Shown here: positions 30,201-45,200 of the stretch, in pieces
How the letters are laid out: every line of letters begins with the position of its first letter
How positions within the stretch are numbered: position 1 is the stretch's first letter
From: Struthio camelus
Taxonomy: Eukaryota; Chordata; Aves; Struthioniformes; Struthionidae
NCBI RefSeq assembly: GCF_040807025.1
Contig: NC_090944.1
Coordinates: 110,298,238 to 110,362,237 of the forward strand
Reading direction: 5' to 3'
Length of the DNA stretch: 64,000 bases
Notes under the pieces: model-generated
The model's input: only the letters and a program-made list of their open reading frames with translations
Databases searched by the model: none
What the model was told of the DNA's origin: nothing
Translations under genes and position numbers: made by a program

Positions 30201-33200
30201 GCTTAGGATACAACAGAACAATGCAGGGCATGCAGTTATTTTAGTCATCTAATATGTCAGCATTCAAGAATCTGAACCGATTGTTTAAAAAAAATCTTGT
30301 ACTTTGTTTCTTTTGTTGCTCACTTCCAACTTTGTCATCTGTCAGAATGCAAAAAAAAATTATCCTTCTATAACCATTGACAGGATAACACAAAAGCTGT
30401 CTCCAGGTCGATATTTTGCAGCAATATTTTTAACATACGAACAGTAGTTTTTATAATTTCACCTTGGTGCTCAACCATTTATTATCGTATCAGAAGCATG
30501 TCAGTAATTCCTTTCTAAATGTCTGCTTCTTTTAGTGCTGAGACCCACATCAAGGGCTTCACACTGAACAGTGCTGCCAGCAGCCTCCTCATCATATCGC
30601 AAGTTAGGCGGGATTATTTGAAAGGTATGTCACAATGCTTGACCTTTACGTCACATTAATGCCTCTGCAGATTTTTCTTGTAACGCCCTTCGAATACTTG
30701 GATAAAGGAGTCCATTTAGCAAATTACCTGCTTATCAAGAGCCTTTTGTGGTAGCTGAGAGACGTAAATTACTGTACATGCATTTATAATACAGCTTGAA
30801 TATGAATGTACTTGTCATTTGACCACTTAGTCCAGTTTCCATTCCATTTAACACAAGATGGGTTTTCTTAAGATGAATCACAGCTCTTCAGACATGCAAA
30901 ATTTGTGCTCCAGAACGAGAGAAAGTACAGGCTTTCAAGTGCGTTAAAATTCACAGCACAAGTCATTTTGCTTTGGAAATTAACATACTTTAGAGCATCT
31001 GAAACAATTCCCAGCAGTTGTTTCTTGCATGTTGTGTTGGCTGTGTGAGATACCAGATGAGTTAAATTGAGTGTTAAATGTGCAGGATTGTACACTAAAT
31101 GATTGTAATATTGATTTAAAAACTTAATCAAATACTTTTTAGTAGTTCTCAATACCAACAGTAACAAAATATTCATTTTGCCCTTTTTTTTTTTTTTTTT
31201 TTTAACTATAGTGATAGAAATGAAAATGGCAGATGAGGAGTGTCTAAGGGTGGAACAAGATGATGGATAAACTTTATCATTGTGCTGTTTTAGTTCTCAG
31301 CCTTGACTGTTTTGCAGTCTTGAGTTTTTAATTCTCGAGTCTTGCGTTTTATTTACTTGTTCATTCTTCTGTAGAACTCTTGTGAGAGCAAAACTGCAAG
31401 CGCATAGTTTCACATGTAGGGCTCTGTCTTTCATCTCTGTACAAGTGTAAGTACAGTGTTGATACATACTTTCAACAGTATCTTTAAATGTTAAAGGAGC
31501 TACATCTGAAGAAAATGCATTAAACTAAATTGGGTCTTACTTTCATACAGGAAGGCAGGAAAAATCATTTTTGATCTTGCCGTTAATTAATTTTAATTCA
31601 TTCATGTGCAGTTATAGTAGCGCATTCCCTTGTAACGTCAGCTACATTAAAATACTCTATGATGGGCATTTCAGATTCCTTCCCCGTTCAGTCTCCAGTC
31701 TGATGTCATTTCCAGGCGTTGGAACTGAAGTAGACTGAGTTAGACTGAGGTATTTGTGGTGGCTGGAATTGCTTCTCTTGCTGCTGGCAGGCCCTCAGTT
31801 TTTACAGCTTTCAAGTCCTTCACCTGACTGTTCTCTTTGACTCTATTCTAATCAATCTTCTGCTTTTTCCTCTGTCCAATATGTCACTAAACTTTGTGAA
31901 TTCTTCCTAAATATTACAGCTAAAAATCTTCTTTTCAGAACATTACTGATATTTCTGTGTCCTGGCAATCTTTCTTTATCTATGACCCGTTTTTAGCCAG
32001 CATCCTAGATGCTAGCCCACCTCAACCCTGTACAAGACTTATTCTAAACATGTTTCTTTTTGTACAATGCAAAGTTTCTTAAGAAGTTTCTTGAATTTCA
32101 TTGGTTTGTTATATTATTTTCTTTGGTCTTTGTGTATTGGCATTGAGCAGACTTTCCTTTAGTAGTTATATTGAGTACGCAGAGTGATGCTTGTTTTTAT
32201 TGTAATATTAAAGAAACTGCTTTTGTAAATGAAGCCTTGAAAATGTAAGCCACTGAGTGTTTCAGCCGTATTGATCATTTTCTGAGCCTCTTCAATTACC
32301 CAAAAAATTTTAAGGAAAACTTCTTTTTTCTAATCTTACATTTCTGCCGTCCTGTGATGCCAGTCATACCGCACAGGCTTTCGGTTCTGTAAAACTTGTT
32401 CTCTTTATCACATCCTGATGTAGTCTGCCATCGCTCTTTGCTGTGTAATATATGCTAAGTTACTTAAAGAACTACATAAAAATTTATATCCTCGAAAGAA
32501 CTCTAATATCTTGTAGCAAGAACTCAATAGAAAAACACTGTGAAGAGTGAAAACTTGAGTTTTATGGTATGGAATTTGCAGGCTAAATTTATAGATAAGC
32601 CTTTTAAAAGATAAATGTTAGGTTTTCACAAACCGATAGTTAACCACTTTTAAGCATCAAAAGATAATGGGATAAAGTTATAAATTCAGACCAGAAGTAT
32701 TGAGTGTGTTTTGGTGTTTTTGCATAAGAAAAAAAGATACTGGCGGAATATCTTAACATGCTACCTGTGGGTGGTTTCATGCAGTAGTGCTGCATGCATC
32801 TAACTTCTGACTCTTTCTCTGTCCTCTGTTATCAAGAAGTCTGGTCATGTTGTGCTGAAGGGAGGTCCACGCTCATAGTCAGGAGAGAATTTGAAATTAG
32901 CATGTGTTTAAGTTTGTTTTTTTAGACTTCAGGAAACTTGTCCTTTATGTATTACTTCTTTCCCCCCCGCCCCCAAGAAAGAAAGAAAAAAAAAACTGGG
33001 GGCAGAGAGGAAATTTGCTGTAAAGGTTAGGCATACAGGATGTTTTTTCTTCCCTTCTTTCCCCTCTTTCCCCTCTTTCTCCTGTACAAGCTAATACTTG
33101 GTTTCTGCAGTACCTGCATATTGAATGTTAATGCTGTGGAGTTTAAGTGGGTGTATATTATGTTAGAAGTGTTATCCTTTGGTATTATAATTATTGTCTG

Positions 33201-36200
33201 TGATTAATCCTGCCTGTGCTGGTAAGGAGTGAGAGGTTTTTTACCAGAGGGGCATGTCTTTATGTGTGTATGTTTGCTCATATATAATGTAAACTGACAA
33301 GAATTCTAGTTACAGAAATGAGTGACTGCATCTGTGTTAGGTTTGGGGAGTTTGTGGCAAGCAGATTACTTCATATATTTTTAACATAGGTAATTGCTAC
33401 CATTTTAGGATGTTTCTGAGGTGATTGTCCAGTTTGGAATTTGTTTATTCTTGTTTTTATATGGAGACTTGCATCATGTGGTTTTATTTAAAACTAAGTG
33501 TTGGTAAACAAACTTTTAGTGAACACTTATTATGAAGACAAATCTGAATATTAGGTTTCAGCCGTTTTACTAATGAATTTTTAAACAAAATCTTTTTTCT
33601 CAAGTATGCCACGTCTTTGGTGTCCAGTAAAGAAAATTCATTATAGGTTGTTTTGAGGGCAAAAAATAGGCTGAAAACATCATGACTGTAACTAAGGATG
33701 TAAGGGAGGGCATTTTTAACATAGCTGCTTTCCTTGAACTGGATGCTAAAATAAAATAATTAAATCTTGAAAGTCTCTTAATACTTTAGTGAGTAAATAT
33801 TAAAGGATTTTATCCTAAATTACTGTTGAAAATTTTACTTATTTATACACATCTGTGTTATAATTCACTGTAGCGATTTTGGAGCAAAGCTTGACTTAGT
33901 AAATTATTTTCTGAACACGTTTTTACCAAGCAGGTAAGGGTAATAATATCAGCAGTATGGTCGTCTTCTGAAATAGAATCTTAATTCCTTTTTCCCTCTT
34001 TTCTCATCTTCACTAGATGCCATGGCTGTTTTAAAAGGAATGCTTGACAGCGGCTTGCTGCCTTCTAGAGCAGCTGTTACGAAGCTCATTCAGGCTGTGA
34101 CAGGGAAAGGAGATTTGAGGAACCTACAAGCACTTGAAAACATGGTGGAAGGCATCACAAAATCAATTGATTTATCTCCCTCACTAATCGTTAATGCCAT
34201 TGCACTGGTTCACACTAAGAAGTAAGTTACTTCTAGGACTGGTGTAAGTTCCTTTTATGCAAAGCGATCAGAAACCACTTAGGTTATCCATTTCATTCCA
34301 TTTCCCTTCTTAGTGTCTTAGAGGTTAAAATTCTGCTCAAGTTGACCACCAGACTTCAGTTCCCATCTGGTCTTGTTCTACAAACATAGCTGGAGTTGGA
34401 AGCCATTTAACAAAGTACAGGGATGGCTATGAAGCAATTGGGAGAGCATATGGTTCTCTGGTAGTGTAATTTAGCTTTGATATTTTTCTTCTAACATATG
34501 TTGTACCTCCCGTTAAGTTTTCTCCTTCGTGTTAGATCAAAAGCCCTGTGAAATCTGCATGTTGAATTGAATTACTTCATCCATATAAACGTAAAAAATC
34601 TTGGAACTTAGTATGGGTGCATTATGAATATAATATTAGCTTGAAAACAAAATCTATTACCTGTCCCAGCAGTCCAAATGATAAAGTGATTGTGCCTGTA
34701 CCCTCAAAATGTGCACACCATACGTATCTGTGGGAAGATTTTGTATTTTTTGGTCAGTATGAAAAAATTTGAAAACAATTGTTTGCCACGTTGTTACAGC
34801 GCCAGAGTTCCCATCATGATAATTGTCCCCATACTTTGAACAACCTTTGATTCAAATATTTAATTTGGTATTGTAGTTTGCCTAGCATTTTTATTTTAGT
34901 TCATATGTTGGTTCTGTACTACTTTAACTTTTGTATAAAACTGCAGTGGGAGGCATGATGGAACAAAGAGGATACTGAGCTTCTCAAACATACTTTGCAG
35001 GAAACAATCTTCAGGAGTCTTATATATTCTGTTCTTTTATTTCAAACCAGTTTCATGAGGTAGAGCTCCTCTGTCTAATTCAGCGGGAGAGCTATAGAGC
35101 TATAGAGTACATAATAGATACTTGATTGCCTCTGGCATGCCAGACCGGAGAGAATACCCACTAAAATATTTGGAACAGCAAGATGACTTTAAATTGAAGG
35201 GGAGCCATGCAGACCGGTTCCAGTAGCGAGCTTACTATATTGCCATGGAAGAACAATCTGTTTGTAAAGGACTGATCCTGTAAATACTTAGATCTGAGTG
35301 GGCTTTGGCACATAATTCTAGTGAATTGACTTTTGCCTAAATTAAACGCTCCAGATAAGGGAGGTTCTTCAGGATTAGTCTCATAAGCTGCATATTTTCC
35401 TATATTTCTATGTCATGAAAGCGTTTCAAAGGCAAAACATGTTCTTATCTTGATTTAGATAGGATACAAAAACTGTATAAATCGGTATATGCAGACAACG
35501 TTATTTAACCGTCATTAGTTCTTTTCCCATATCAAAACTAACCTTCCTACATGCAAAGATTTAGCAGCAGCCTAAGATATGTGCCTTTATCTCCTCTAAA
35601 AATATATATTCTTAAATGTTTTGCAAGCTGTATTTTAAAACTATGAAAACTACATTTACAGATATTTTTATTACCCATTCATTTATTGGTAGACTTATAT
35701 TTCTCAGATAATTTTCGAACCATCTTCCATGTCTTTCAAATGTGATGCATTTCTGCTTCTCCTAAAAACTTTTATCATGCTCTATTTTCTTATTTTAATT
35801 AAATTAATTTTTAGAGTGGACTGATAAGAGAGGTTGTCATTTGAACTTTTTAGAACACTAGAAAGGTAGATTTTACACTTTAATGAATACTTCCCGCATT
35901 ATTTTATTAGCGTTATGTTATACTGACAGCATATGTTAGTAGTGTATGTGTGCAGGCAAAGGTACTTACCAAATGGCGTTTAGTATCATTTTTTGCATCC
36001 AAAAAGGCAGACATGGGAAAAGTCAGGTAAATAATTAATTGAATAGCATTAAAAAATACTTGAGTTGTCTGCATTAATTATTCAAATACCTTCTGTTAAT
36101 GTTTTGATTTTACCTTCTAGTTTTGCAGAACACATTTTTTTTTAGAACAGCTAGCCAGTGCTCATCTTCATTTAATAAGGGGTTAAAAAAAAATAAGGGG

Positions 36201-39200
36201 GTGGGGTGGGAGGGATCAGAAATACTTAAGTTGTTATGGGTCAAAGGTCTTCAGAAAGTTGGCTTGCAGGTTAATTTATTCATTCATCCATAAATGGTTT
36301 CACTTTGTTACAATAACTTAATGAAGGAAGTCATAGGTACTTAACCATTGCTGAGAAGTGTAGCATTTATGTAGAAAGTAAACTCTAAAATGGCTTCTGC
36401 TTAAGGTTTAGAAATCTTAACGTCAAAAACTAAGCCAGTGTAACTTTTTTCCTAGCAATAACCTTGATGCTGCATTGGAATACATTGAGCCTCTGCTTAT
36501 CTCTGGTGCACAGAATCCTGATCAACCCATCAAAAGTATTTCCTATTTGTTGAGAAAGCTGTCTGAGGAAGGATTAGAGCCAGCTTTGGAAAAATGTAAG
36601 TTAATTGCAGTGATATTTAAATATGACTAGGCAGAGGTGTTAGGGAAGAGCGATGGCAAGTAAAAGCTGTGCAGTCAGCAAAAGTCATGACGGTAAAGTT
36701 TATAAAAGTGGCTTTTTAGTTGAAGGTTTTCTTTATGTACCCATCTCTTTGCAGTTGCTGTGATGGCAGAACGATTAGCCAATCAATTTGGAATTTACAG
36801 ACCTGTCACAGATCTCTTCCTTCAATATGTAGATGCAGATAGAGTGGATGATGCCAGATCACTACTACAGGTAATGATACAACAAGAAGTATGGAATTGC
36901 TTAGAGCTTTTCAGAGGTAAACCGAGAAATCACGAAAAAGAGGTGTCATTACAGTGCGGCGTATGGCATAGGCTAACAGTAGTGTGCTTTAGCATTACGC
37001 TGTGAGTGGCAGTGATACTGTTTAGATTAGACTATTCTAAACTACAGGCTAGCGCTATAGTACTAATAGCAGTAGTGGGTGCCAGCGGGGAAATGCTTTT
37101 TGTCTTGTAGCAACTTGTGAAATAACCTGAAGCAAAGGAAGGACAACTTGTGCGTTTCTTGAAATTCTGTCCAAAGACAATATTCCATTACACAGCAGTC
37201 GCTTCTTGCAAACCATCTCCTTTTAATTTCTCTCCGAATTTCTTAAGTGCTATAAACATGACACGTCTTTTATAGGTGTACAGTTTGCAACCCGAAGTGG
37301 GCAATGTTTGCTTTTCGTGGGCATCATTTCACTTGGTTGCTAAAACACTGTACGTGCTGTATTCAAGGCTTATTAAGAGCTGAATTTGCTTTCTCTTCAA
37401 CTGAGCGTCACAGATGCATTAAAAGACAAATGCTGGTCTCTGTGGCCACGGTCTCAGTTAAATTAGCAACCTTCAAGGAATGAGACAACCGCATTCGTGC
37501 CGTTTTAGTAGAGCTAAATGCAAAGCTGAGCCAGAGTCGGAGTGAGCTGTGGGTGATAAGAGCTGCTGCTGGCAGTGTACACAAACAGGCTCCGCCAGGG
37601 AGTCTCTTCCCAGCAGGTGGCAGTCAAACAATCACAGTGATTCTGCAGATTGCTGTGTTTGTGTAGGCTCCCTGTGTCAAATTGAGGCCTGTTACCAATT
37701 TCTGATAGTGAATAGTATTATATTCACTTACCAGCTGCTAAGTATTTTAAGCTGTTAAAGAAAAACCTCTGCTTTCTCCATCAGATGGTTTATGATATTC
37801 CAAGACTATTTTTTTTTAAAGACCAACAGAGAGCAAGAAATGTGTTCAGTGACTTAAAGCTGTAGAGTAAGCTCTGTTATTAGTATAATGACTTCAGTGG
37901 AATATTACCTCGTTTATTGTTTTCCCTAGCTGGTCATCATTAATTTAAATGGAGTTTAAAATATGATTTGTAATACAAAAAGCATTCTGCATAAGCTAAG
38001 CCTCTTCCTATATTAGTGATAGAGTGAAAGGTCAAAGTGAGAAAAATTCTCAAGTTATCTTACTCTTTCTCCCCTTTGATTTCTCACTGAATAGATAAAG
38101 AAAATCTAGGTTTTTTGTTTTTTGGGTTTTTGCTCTTTGCAAAGATTTTTTTTTTGCACTTTTAAGTAAAAAATGGATGTTCTAAATTTAAGTGAATCAT
38201 TTCCATTGAGATATTTTTAAAACCTTTTGTTAGTACAGGATCCAAATGTTGGGTGTATACTTAAGTTCATAGCCTACTTGAAATAATATTGTGTACACTA
38301 TATCTTGGGGGAAGATCTTAAAATATTCCATGTTAAATGGAAATTCAGAGTTAGACTTAAAATTTTTGTGTGAGACAAATTTTTTTATATATATATATGT
38401 ATGTATGTATATGTATGTATATGTATATTCTGTAGGAGAAAAAAATTACATTGTTTTAAACATTCTTTACCATTATTGTGGATCAAGTACTGTGCTAACA
38501 GGTAACATGAAGATAGTAATCACTGTCCACTGTTTATTATTCGCTTGAACAGTAGAAAGTGAAGCGTAACCTAAATACATTTCTATTGTAACAAGCTAAA
38601 ATATTAGTAGTACATAGGGACCTTTAATTTCAAAAGTGCACCTAAGCATCTGTTTATACTTTAAAGAGAGCACAACAGAGGTTTGGGGGAGAGGAGGTTG
38701 TACTGTCTTGGGGGAGGATGCTTTTCCTGGCAAAAGGCAGAAGTGTTTGATATCCCAGCCTTGAAAGGGGACTATGGAAAACATTTCGATTAGCCCATCC
38801 CCTTCCTCTCAGAGCTCCCCGGTTTCTTATACCGACTGCAGATGAGAGTGGCAAGAAGCAGTAGATGAGATGTTGCAAGTTTTTCCCACAAATGTTTTGC
38901 CTCTGATTATCAGCGTGAAGCACGTATTTGTCAGAACGCTGTGGGTACATAGGTGTCACTGGTTATGTCTCCCTTTCCTTGATCGAATTGAGGCTTCTCA
39001 CCTTTTCACCTGGACCTTAAAAGAACTTGTCGAACAATATTATATTCATAGTACATTCGTAATGAAGCATAGAAACGTTCTTGTCTGTGGATGTCTGAAA
39101 TACTAACTGAATGCAGTAAATTCATTGTGTGTGTGTGTACTTCTGTGTGCACCGTGTCCTCGTCTTCCTGAGCATTTGGGTGCTGACAGAATGTCTTACA

Positions 39201-42200
39201 GCTTCCAAAAAGCACTGTGCGTTGTAAGAATTCAAAGACTGACATCTTTGAGAAGCATAAACTAAAATATTGTCTTGAATATTTTATATTGCTCTCGTTT
39301 CTAAATAAGTTTTTTATTATCTGGTCTGTGTCAAACTTTTTTTTAAGTTTAACTTTTCTTTTTCTCTCTCTGTCTCTCTCTCTCTCAAATACTGTCTATT
39401 GCAGTGAAAGCCTTTTATAAAATAGAGAGATTGAAATCAGTCCTTTGTATGCATAAGTGTAGGTAATTATACTTTAAAGGGAACTTGCTTTGTACATTTT
39501 AATTTTTATAAAGAAACGAGCAGTTATCTCCCTGACACCTTATTAAATGTATAATTAACCTTATGATCCCTAGCTCACTTGTGAATGCTTGGCAGTATAA
39601 TTGGAGAGGAACAGTGTTTCTCTTTTTCATTCTTTTGCAGTCCTAAACCTCATTTTTGTGGTATGTTGAAGTATTAGTTCAGTTCTTTCCCCTCTTGTTT
39701 TAAACAAACTTTATACCTAACCACTCCAAAAACAATGTTTATCAAAAGTGGACATGAAATGAACTTGTTTTCCATGGGTTTTTTTTAGTGGTCAATTATT
39801 TATTTGATAAAGTAATAGTGTAGTTATAAGTAATATATATTACTATAAACCTCTGTAATTGCAAATTTTCACCTTAGTCCTTTTACTTATCAAGAATCTG
39901 CTCTTCACTGCTACATTAATTATTTCTTTTTCTTTAGAGGTGTGGTGCATTAGTTGAAGAGAAGAGAGCATTGCTGAATTTTATGGCTAAATCAGCATCT
40001 AAACCAGGACAGGTATAATATTTTTGCATATATGTCATTGAATATGTAACAACATCCTATTTAATCAACCTTTGTTGAAATTTTTGGGATCTTGAACTTC
40101 AAAATCTTTATATGTGCACGGTTTGACAGTTATGGCAGTTTTTTCTGCGGGGAGGGGGAAGGTTAATTTGCAGAGCTGGTTACTTTAAAAACAGTTTATT
40201 TTATGGAGCATAATGACAAAGAGAACGTAGTTAATATTTCTTTATTGTTTCAGTAATTTCCTCTATTTTTGATGTGATACTTTAGATCCCACAAATGTCA
40301 CACTTCTTTATTTACTACACTAGCCAATTCAGTGTGGGAATTTAACTTGAATATATTTATTTTGTTTTGGCTGCATTGTATGAACACAAATACAAGTTAG
40401 AACCTCAGACAATTTCTAGTAAGAAAATGCCTCCATGTGTACATTAGAAGACATATTTTGTAATACTTGCTATGGTGGTTTGGGCATAAATCTAGTTTGA
40501 GGATGTGTTCAGATTTCCATTTTTCTGCTCGTTCCCCATAATTTAAGATGTTCCCATCTGTGTGCCTACCCTCCTCCTGTCCTCACCCCACCCTCTGCAC
40601 CCCCAGAAAGTAAAGAAAAAAGTAATAATTTTCTTTCACAGAAGAGCAGCACCAGGAGACCATTGATACAAAAACTAGAGCGAATACTTTGCAAATGGTT
40701 AAAATGTGCATTTATATATATTGAGAAAAGTGCCATTTACAGATATTTATAAATTAAAAATTCTGCTGCAAAAGTGATAATGGTAAACAGAGTCTTTTGG
40801 CATCTACAGAAGAAATCAACATCCTTGAAACTTTCTAGCTTTTATAGCTGAAGTTCTAGTAACACTGAGAAGTTACTAGTACTTGATAAAGATGCTATTG
40901 AATTAAAAAAAAAACACAGAAATTAAGGCCTGAGACTTTTTAAAATTGGGAGGAGGAGAAGGGAGCTCCAAATTTAAGCACATTAATTAGTGATCTGACT
41001 GTTTTTAAGCGGTGATCATCAGCCACCACTGACCTTTAAGTCAGTGAAGGCAGCTGAGCAGTTTAGCTTATTGTAATTGTTGAAACCCTTACATATTGTC
41101 ATTAATAGATTAATAACGTCCTTCAAAAAATATTTAGAAAAGTAACTTTTAGATTCCTTTTTGTGGGGTTCCGGTCCTTTGCCTCCCCATTGTTTCTTTC
41201 CCTATCCACATTATTTATTTTATTTTATTTTATTTTGTGCCTGGTTTCTTTGACTGTTTCTTCTCTGCATGTGAAATGTGACTTCTCCGTCCAGCTGAGC
41301 AGCCCACTCCTCATAAATTTCTCTTAAAGGGTCTGAAATCGTTCTAATTTTGGCAATCAAATTTTTTTCTTCAACATTTGAGGTAACTACTCTTTTTGTC
41401 TGTGCCTTTAATCTCATAGGCAAAGAAGATAGAGACACTTCTAGAACTGATTCCTGATCATCTAGATATGGCAATTGCATACCGATACCTCATGAGATGT
41501 TATGGTAATTTACTGTTTTTGGAATAATTTTTTCAGTAAGAACCAAATCTTAATGCCTTGGAAAAGGTCATGGAAACCCTTAGAGCAGCAGTAGGATCTC
41601 GATTGTGCGAGCTGCAACTTATTTTACAATTTTACATCAATTTTACAAAGAGGTGGTGGTTTTGTTTGATAGGATTTTTTTGTTTAAGTTTGTTGGGCCT
41701 GTATGCCATACCAGCTATTAGACTAGAAAAATAACTAATGGACCCAAGCCTGAATCCTTTACAAAAGAAGCTGTATTACATTAAAGGATAGTGCTACAGT
41801 AGAGGGTAGGTAGTGGTTTCTTGGAATGGAAAAGAACCCTTCCCAACCTGTGGAGAGAATTACTTGGCAAATCTTTACAAATGCATCCAGACTTTTTTCT
41901 TGAAACATACAATATGTGTCTTAATTCTTTTATGTGTTCCAAAATCACAAGCGATTAGTTCTATCAGGAGTGTGCAAAAACCTTATTTTTATTAGTAAAA
42001 AGATTCTTTATACCTGGGTTAATTTGGCTAAAGTTAATATTCTAGGTGACTTCATTTGGATTTAGCCAAGTTGTTGATTTTAAGTGCTAACTGTTTCTTT
42101 TTATTGCTGAAATCAGAAGGGAACAGCTCTGAAAAAAATAGTGTCTTATTTAAATACATCCACTTACAACATTCACCTTTGAGAAACCACATACGTCCCC

Positions 42201-45200
42201 TCTGGCAACACACAATTGGAAGCTTGCGTCTACATGCCTGTGTCCTTAGCCTTGTATACTCTGACATGGATATAGCCTTGTATACTCTGACAGTTTTATT
42301 TATAAGGAGGAAATGTAATCTTCTTCATACGTATCTTACAAGCAAAAAGATAAAAGTGACAAACGTCTTAATGCTCTAATATGTTGCAGGGGAGATAAAT
42401 AGGAATATTTTAGTAAAACATTTCAGAAGCAAATCCAGTGGCTTTGACCTTCTTCAGCTTATCAAAGTATAGTGTTAAAGGAATACAAACTTTTCTGTAT
42501 TTAAATTATAGGAGTTACCTTACGATGTAGTGTCTGACTTGCAAAACTCACTTGCATAGTAATGTTCAAAACAGCAATTGCTGCAAAATCTTTTAGCCCT
42601 ATAGTTTCATTCACAGGAAGATAAATTTTCTACTATGTAGTTGTTATTAAAAAAAAAAAAAAAAATCACATTTTTGTCACCAGCGTTTTACTTGCTGTTT
42701 TACACTATCAATGGCCCCTTACTGCTTTTACCTCAGTAAAAGTTCTCTAAGTGAACTGATTTTCTTTTTTAAATACTCACCAGCTACATCATAGCACAGC
42801 ATTTCATGCAGAGATCGCAGAGAAGCCTCAATTGCGGTATTACACGTAAAACAGTGGGTGCCACCCATTGTTTCTTAGAGCATATTTAGCACACGAAGCC
42901 ACGCTGTAAATGAACAGGTAGCTGCTGTAGTGACTTAGGCAGACATGTGCTTAGTTCATAGCAAGTTGTAGAGGAGGCGTTCAATACCAACATAGAGTTC
43001 TTAAAAGCTGTTCCCAGGTTAGCCTGTACAGGTCTCTTGTCTGTAGTAGCCAGACATTCATTCCTGAATCAGGTGAAAGAGTGCAGTTACTTGACACACT
43101 TTAGCAGGACTGGGTTGGATGAATCATATTAGGATGCTATATTTGCATTTTCCACTGCATCCTTCTATTTTAGGAAAAAAGGTGTTATCCTACTATCTGG
43201 ATATCTGGAGAAGTGAAGTATGCCTTTTAGAAAAAGGAAATACCATGCAAAATCTCATTTGTGTAGTCTGTTAAACGCAATCTGTTAGCTCTTTTTTTTT
43301 TTCATACAATAAATCTATTCTATTTTAAAGAAATGGGAAGTTGATTTCTTTTAGAATTTCATTAAACCATCACTTCATGCAGTTTCTGTAGCCTCCCACA
43401 TTTAAAAAGTAGCTCATCCACTTGCCAGATGTGAGTGGGAAGCCTTTTTTCTTGAGAAGGGGACCCAAGCTATCTATTTCTGCATAATTTAAGCTTTTTT
43501 TTTTCCCCCTCTCAAGGAAAAGGGATTTTTGTAGCCATTACGGTTGTGAAGACAACTTTCTAAATGTGAACAAATATAACTACTGGTATAGCAAGTTACT
43601 TCTGAGCCTGAGACAGCTCCCGTTCTTCAGATGTTTGAGTTTTCTCAAGCAACTAAATGAATTTATCCCGACTGTTCTCAGGATGCTAGGAACTATTATA
43701 GTGCTGCTAGGACCCTAAGGACAACAGGGAAACTGTCAGGAACTCCTTTAATTTCATCATGATGCTGCTTAAGCAAAGCTCTGAGCAGCAGAGAAGATTA
43801 TGGCTAAGCATGGGGACAGAGGAGTCAGTGGAAAAGGAAGAGCACAGCAGAGACCGTCCGGTTTCTCCCCTTTCCCGCTTTACAGGGAGGAGAAATATAC
43901 TCCGCTCTCCTACAGCTAGAGGTGAACAGATGATGGTGCCTTTTGTGGAATAACCAGCAAAATGTCATTGGTTACCTAAGCGGTGAAGGTTTATAAGAGT
44001 GTTAGCAGACTAGCAAAGATTTCCTCCTGTTCATTAGGATGAAATGTGGGTTTTCCTTGGGGTTTTGTTTTGTTTTGGTGAATGTCTGACCTTTGTCTGT
44101 CTTCCTTTAGTTCTGATGTAGCCCACACTTGCAACCGTAACAACATTCTGCCCTTACCTAAAGGAATTAAATTCTGTTCCAGAGCTCTTGAATGCTGAAC
44201 TCAGGTTGTTTTTGTTCTAGATTTGTTTTTATTTTTCATTATTTGCTTCAGAAAGAGGCATATGGCTCTGCATCTCAAATCCTGGAGTGTTTTCACTGTT
44301 TCGCTCCCACTCTGCGGTTCCAGCACGTTCTGAAGGAATCCTTCGTGCAGCTTGAGAGCAAAAGGGAAAGCTGAAATGGCTATTATATTCAGTTTTCTGC
44401 ATATATGAATTGTCAGTAGTCCTTTTAGAATATGTCTTAGGAAATAATGGAAATGAGGGACATCATGAAAATGGGTGAAAAGAGAAACTTTTAACCATTT
44501 TGGCGTTGTCATTTTTGTTTTTTTTTTTCCCCCCCTCAGAATTAGATGGGGACGTTGCTTCTGTAAAGGCTGTGTATGAGAAAACAAAAGCAAAGAATAT
44601 ACAGCTGCATGAGCTATCTCTGAAATCTATAGCAGCTTTTCTGAAAAAAGCAGGAGAGCCCGTCCCTTTCCCTGAACCCCCTGTGAGTATTTCCTAATTA
44701 AGAAATAGATCCGCAGAATTGTATATGTTCCATGTTAATAAAATAAATTGCATAAACAGGGATGAAATCTTTGCCGAGACTCCTCAAAGGAGGTAATGTA
44801 TGAAGTACAGTGTTGTAGGAACTATGGTAATCTTGCATTGGTTTCGATTTGGGGGAAGAAAAAAAAACCTTTTGTGGCTTATTGTTTTGAAAGTACCTGA
44901 TCCTTGTCAGGCACTCATCTACAGGTATATGTTTATCAGATGTCCTGTGGGCGTTTATCCCAGTGGTTAAAAAACTTCAAAGGTTTTTAGAATGTGTATT
45001 TCAGTAACAATTAATGGGGGTTAGTTTTCATTAATTACCTGTTTTATATCTAATAAAAGTTGTTGTATTGGTATGATGGGATTTTGTAGGAATTATTTTT
45101 TCTATTGCAGCTTTACTTCTAGCTTCTTTGCTAACAGATACATGCAACTGTGCAAGTATCTCTTATTTGAGGGTGACAAGTGGCGTGACACTGAGTCTGT

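Larger units (their letters stand above)
36871..39937 (+). other. LRPPRC intron, 3.1 kb
   Basis: Holds a TA/TATG microsatellite at 38387-38428 and a TC tract at 39363-39386. Two overlapping open frames on the minus strand at 38596-38959 look like chance. No gene is supported. Confidence 0.75.

Noticed and set aside
36760..37005. Open frame extending past the LRPPRC exon
   Set aside because: A consensus donor at 36871 and the perfect phase match with the 39938 exon show that the extension is intron.
44201..44593. 130-codon open frame on the minus strand
   Set aside because: It runs antisense across the start of a secure LRPPRC exon (44540-44682) and its acceptor tract, so it is a shadow.
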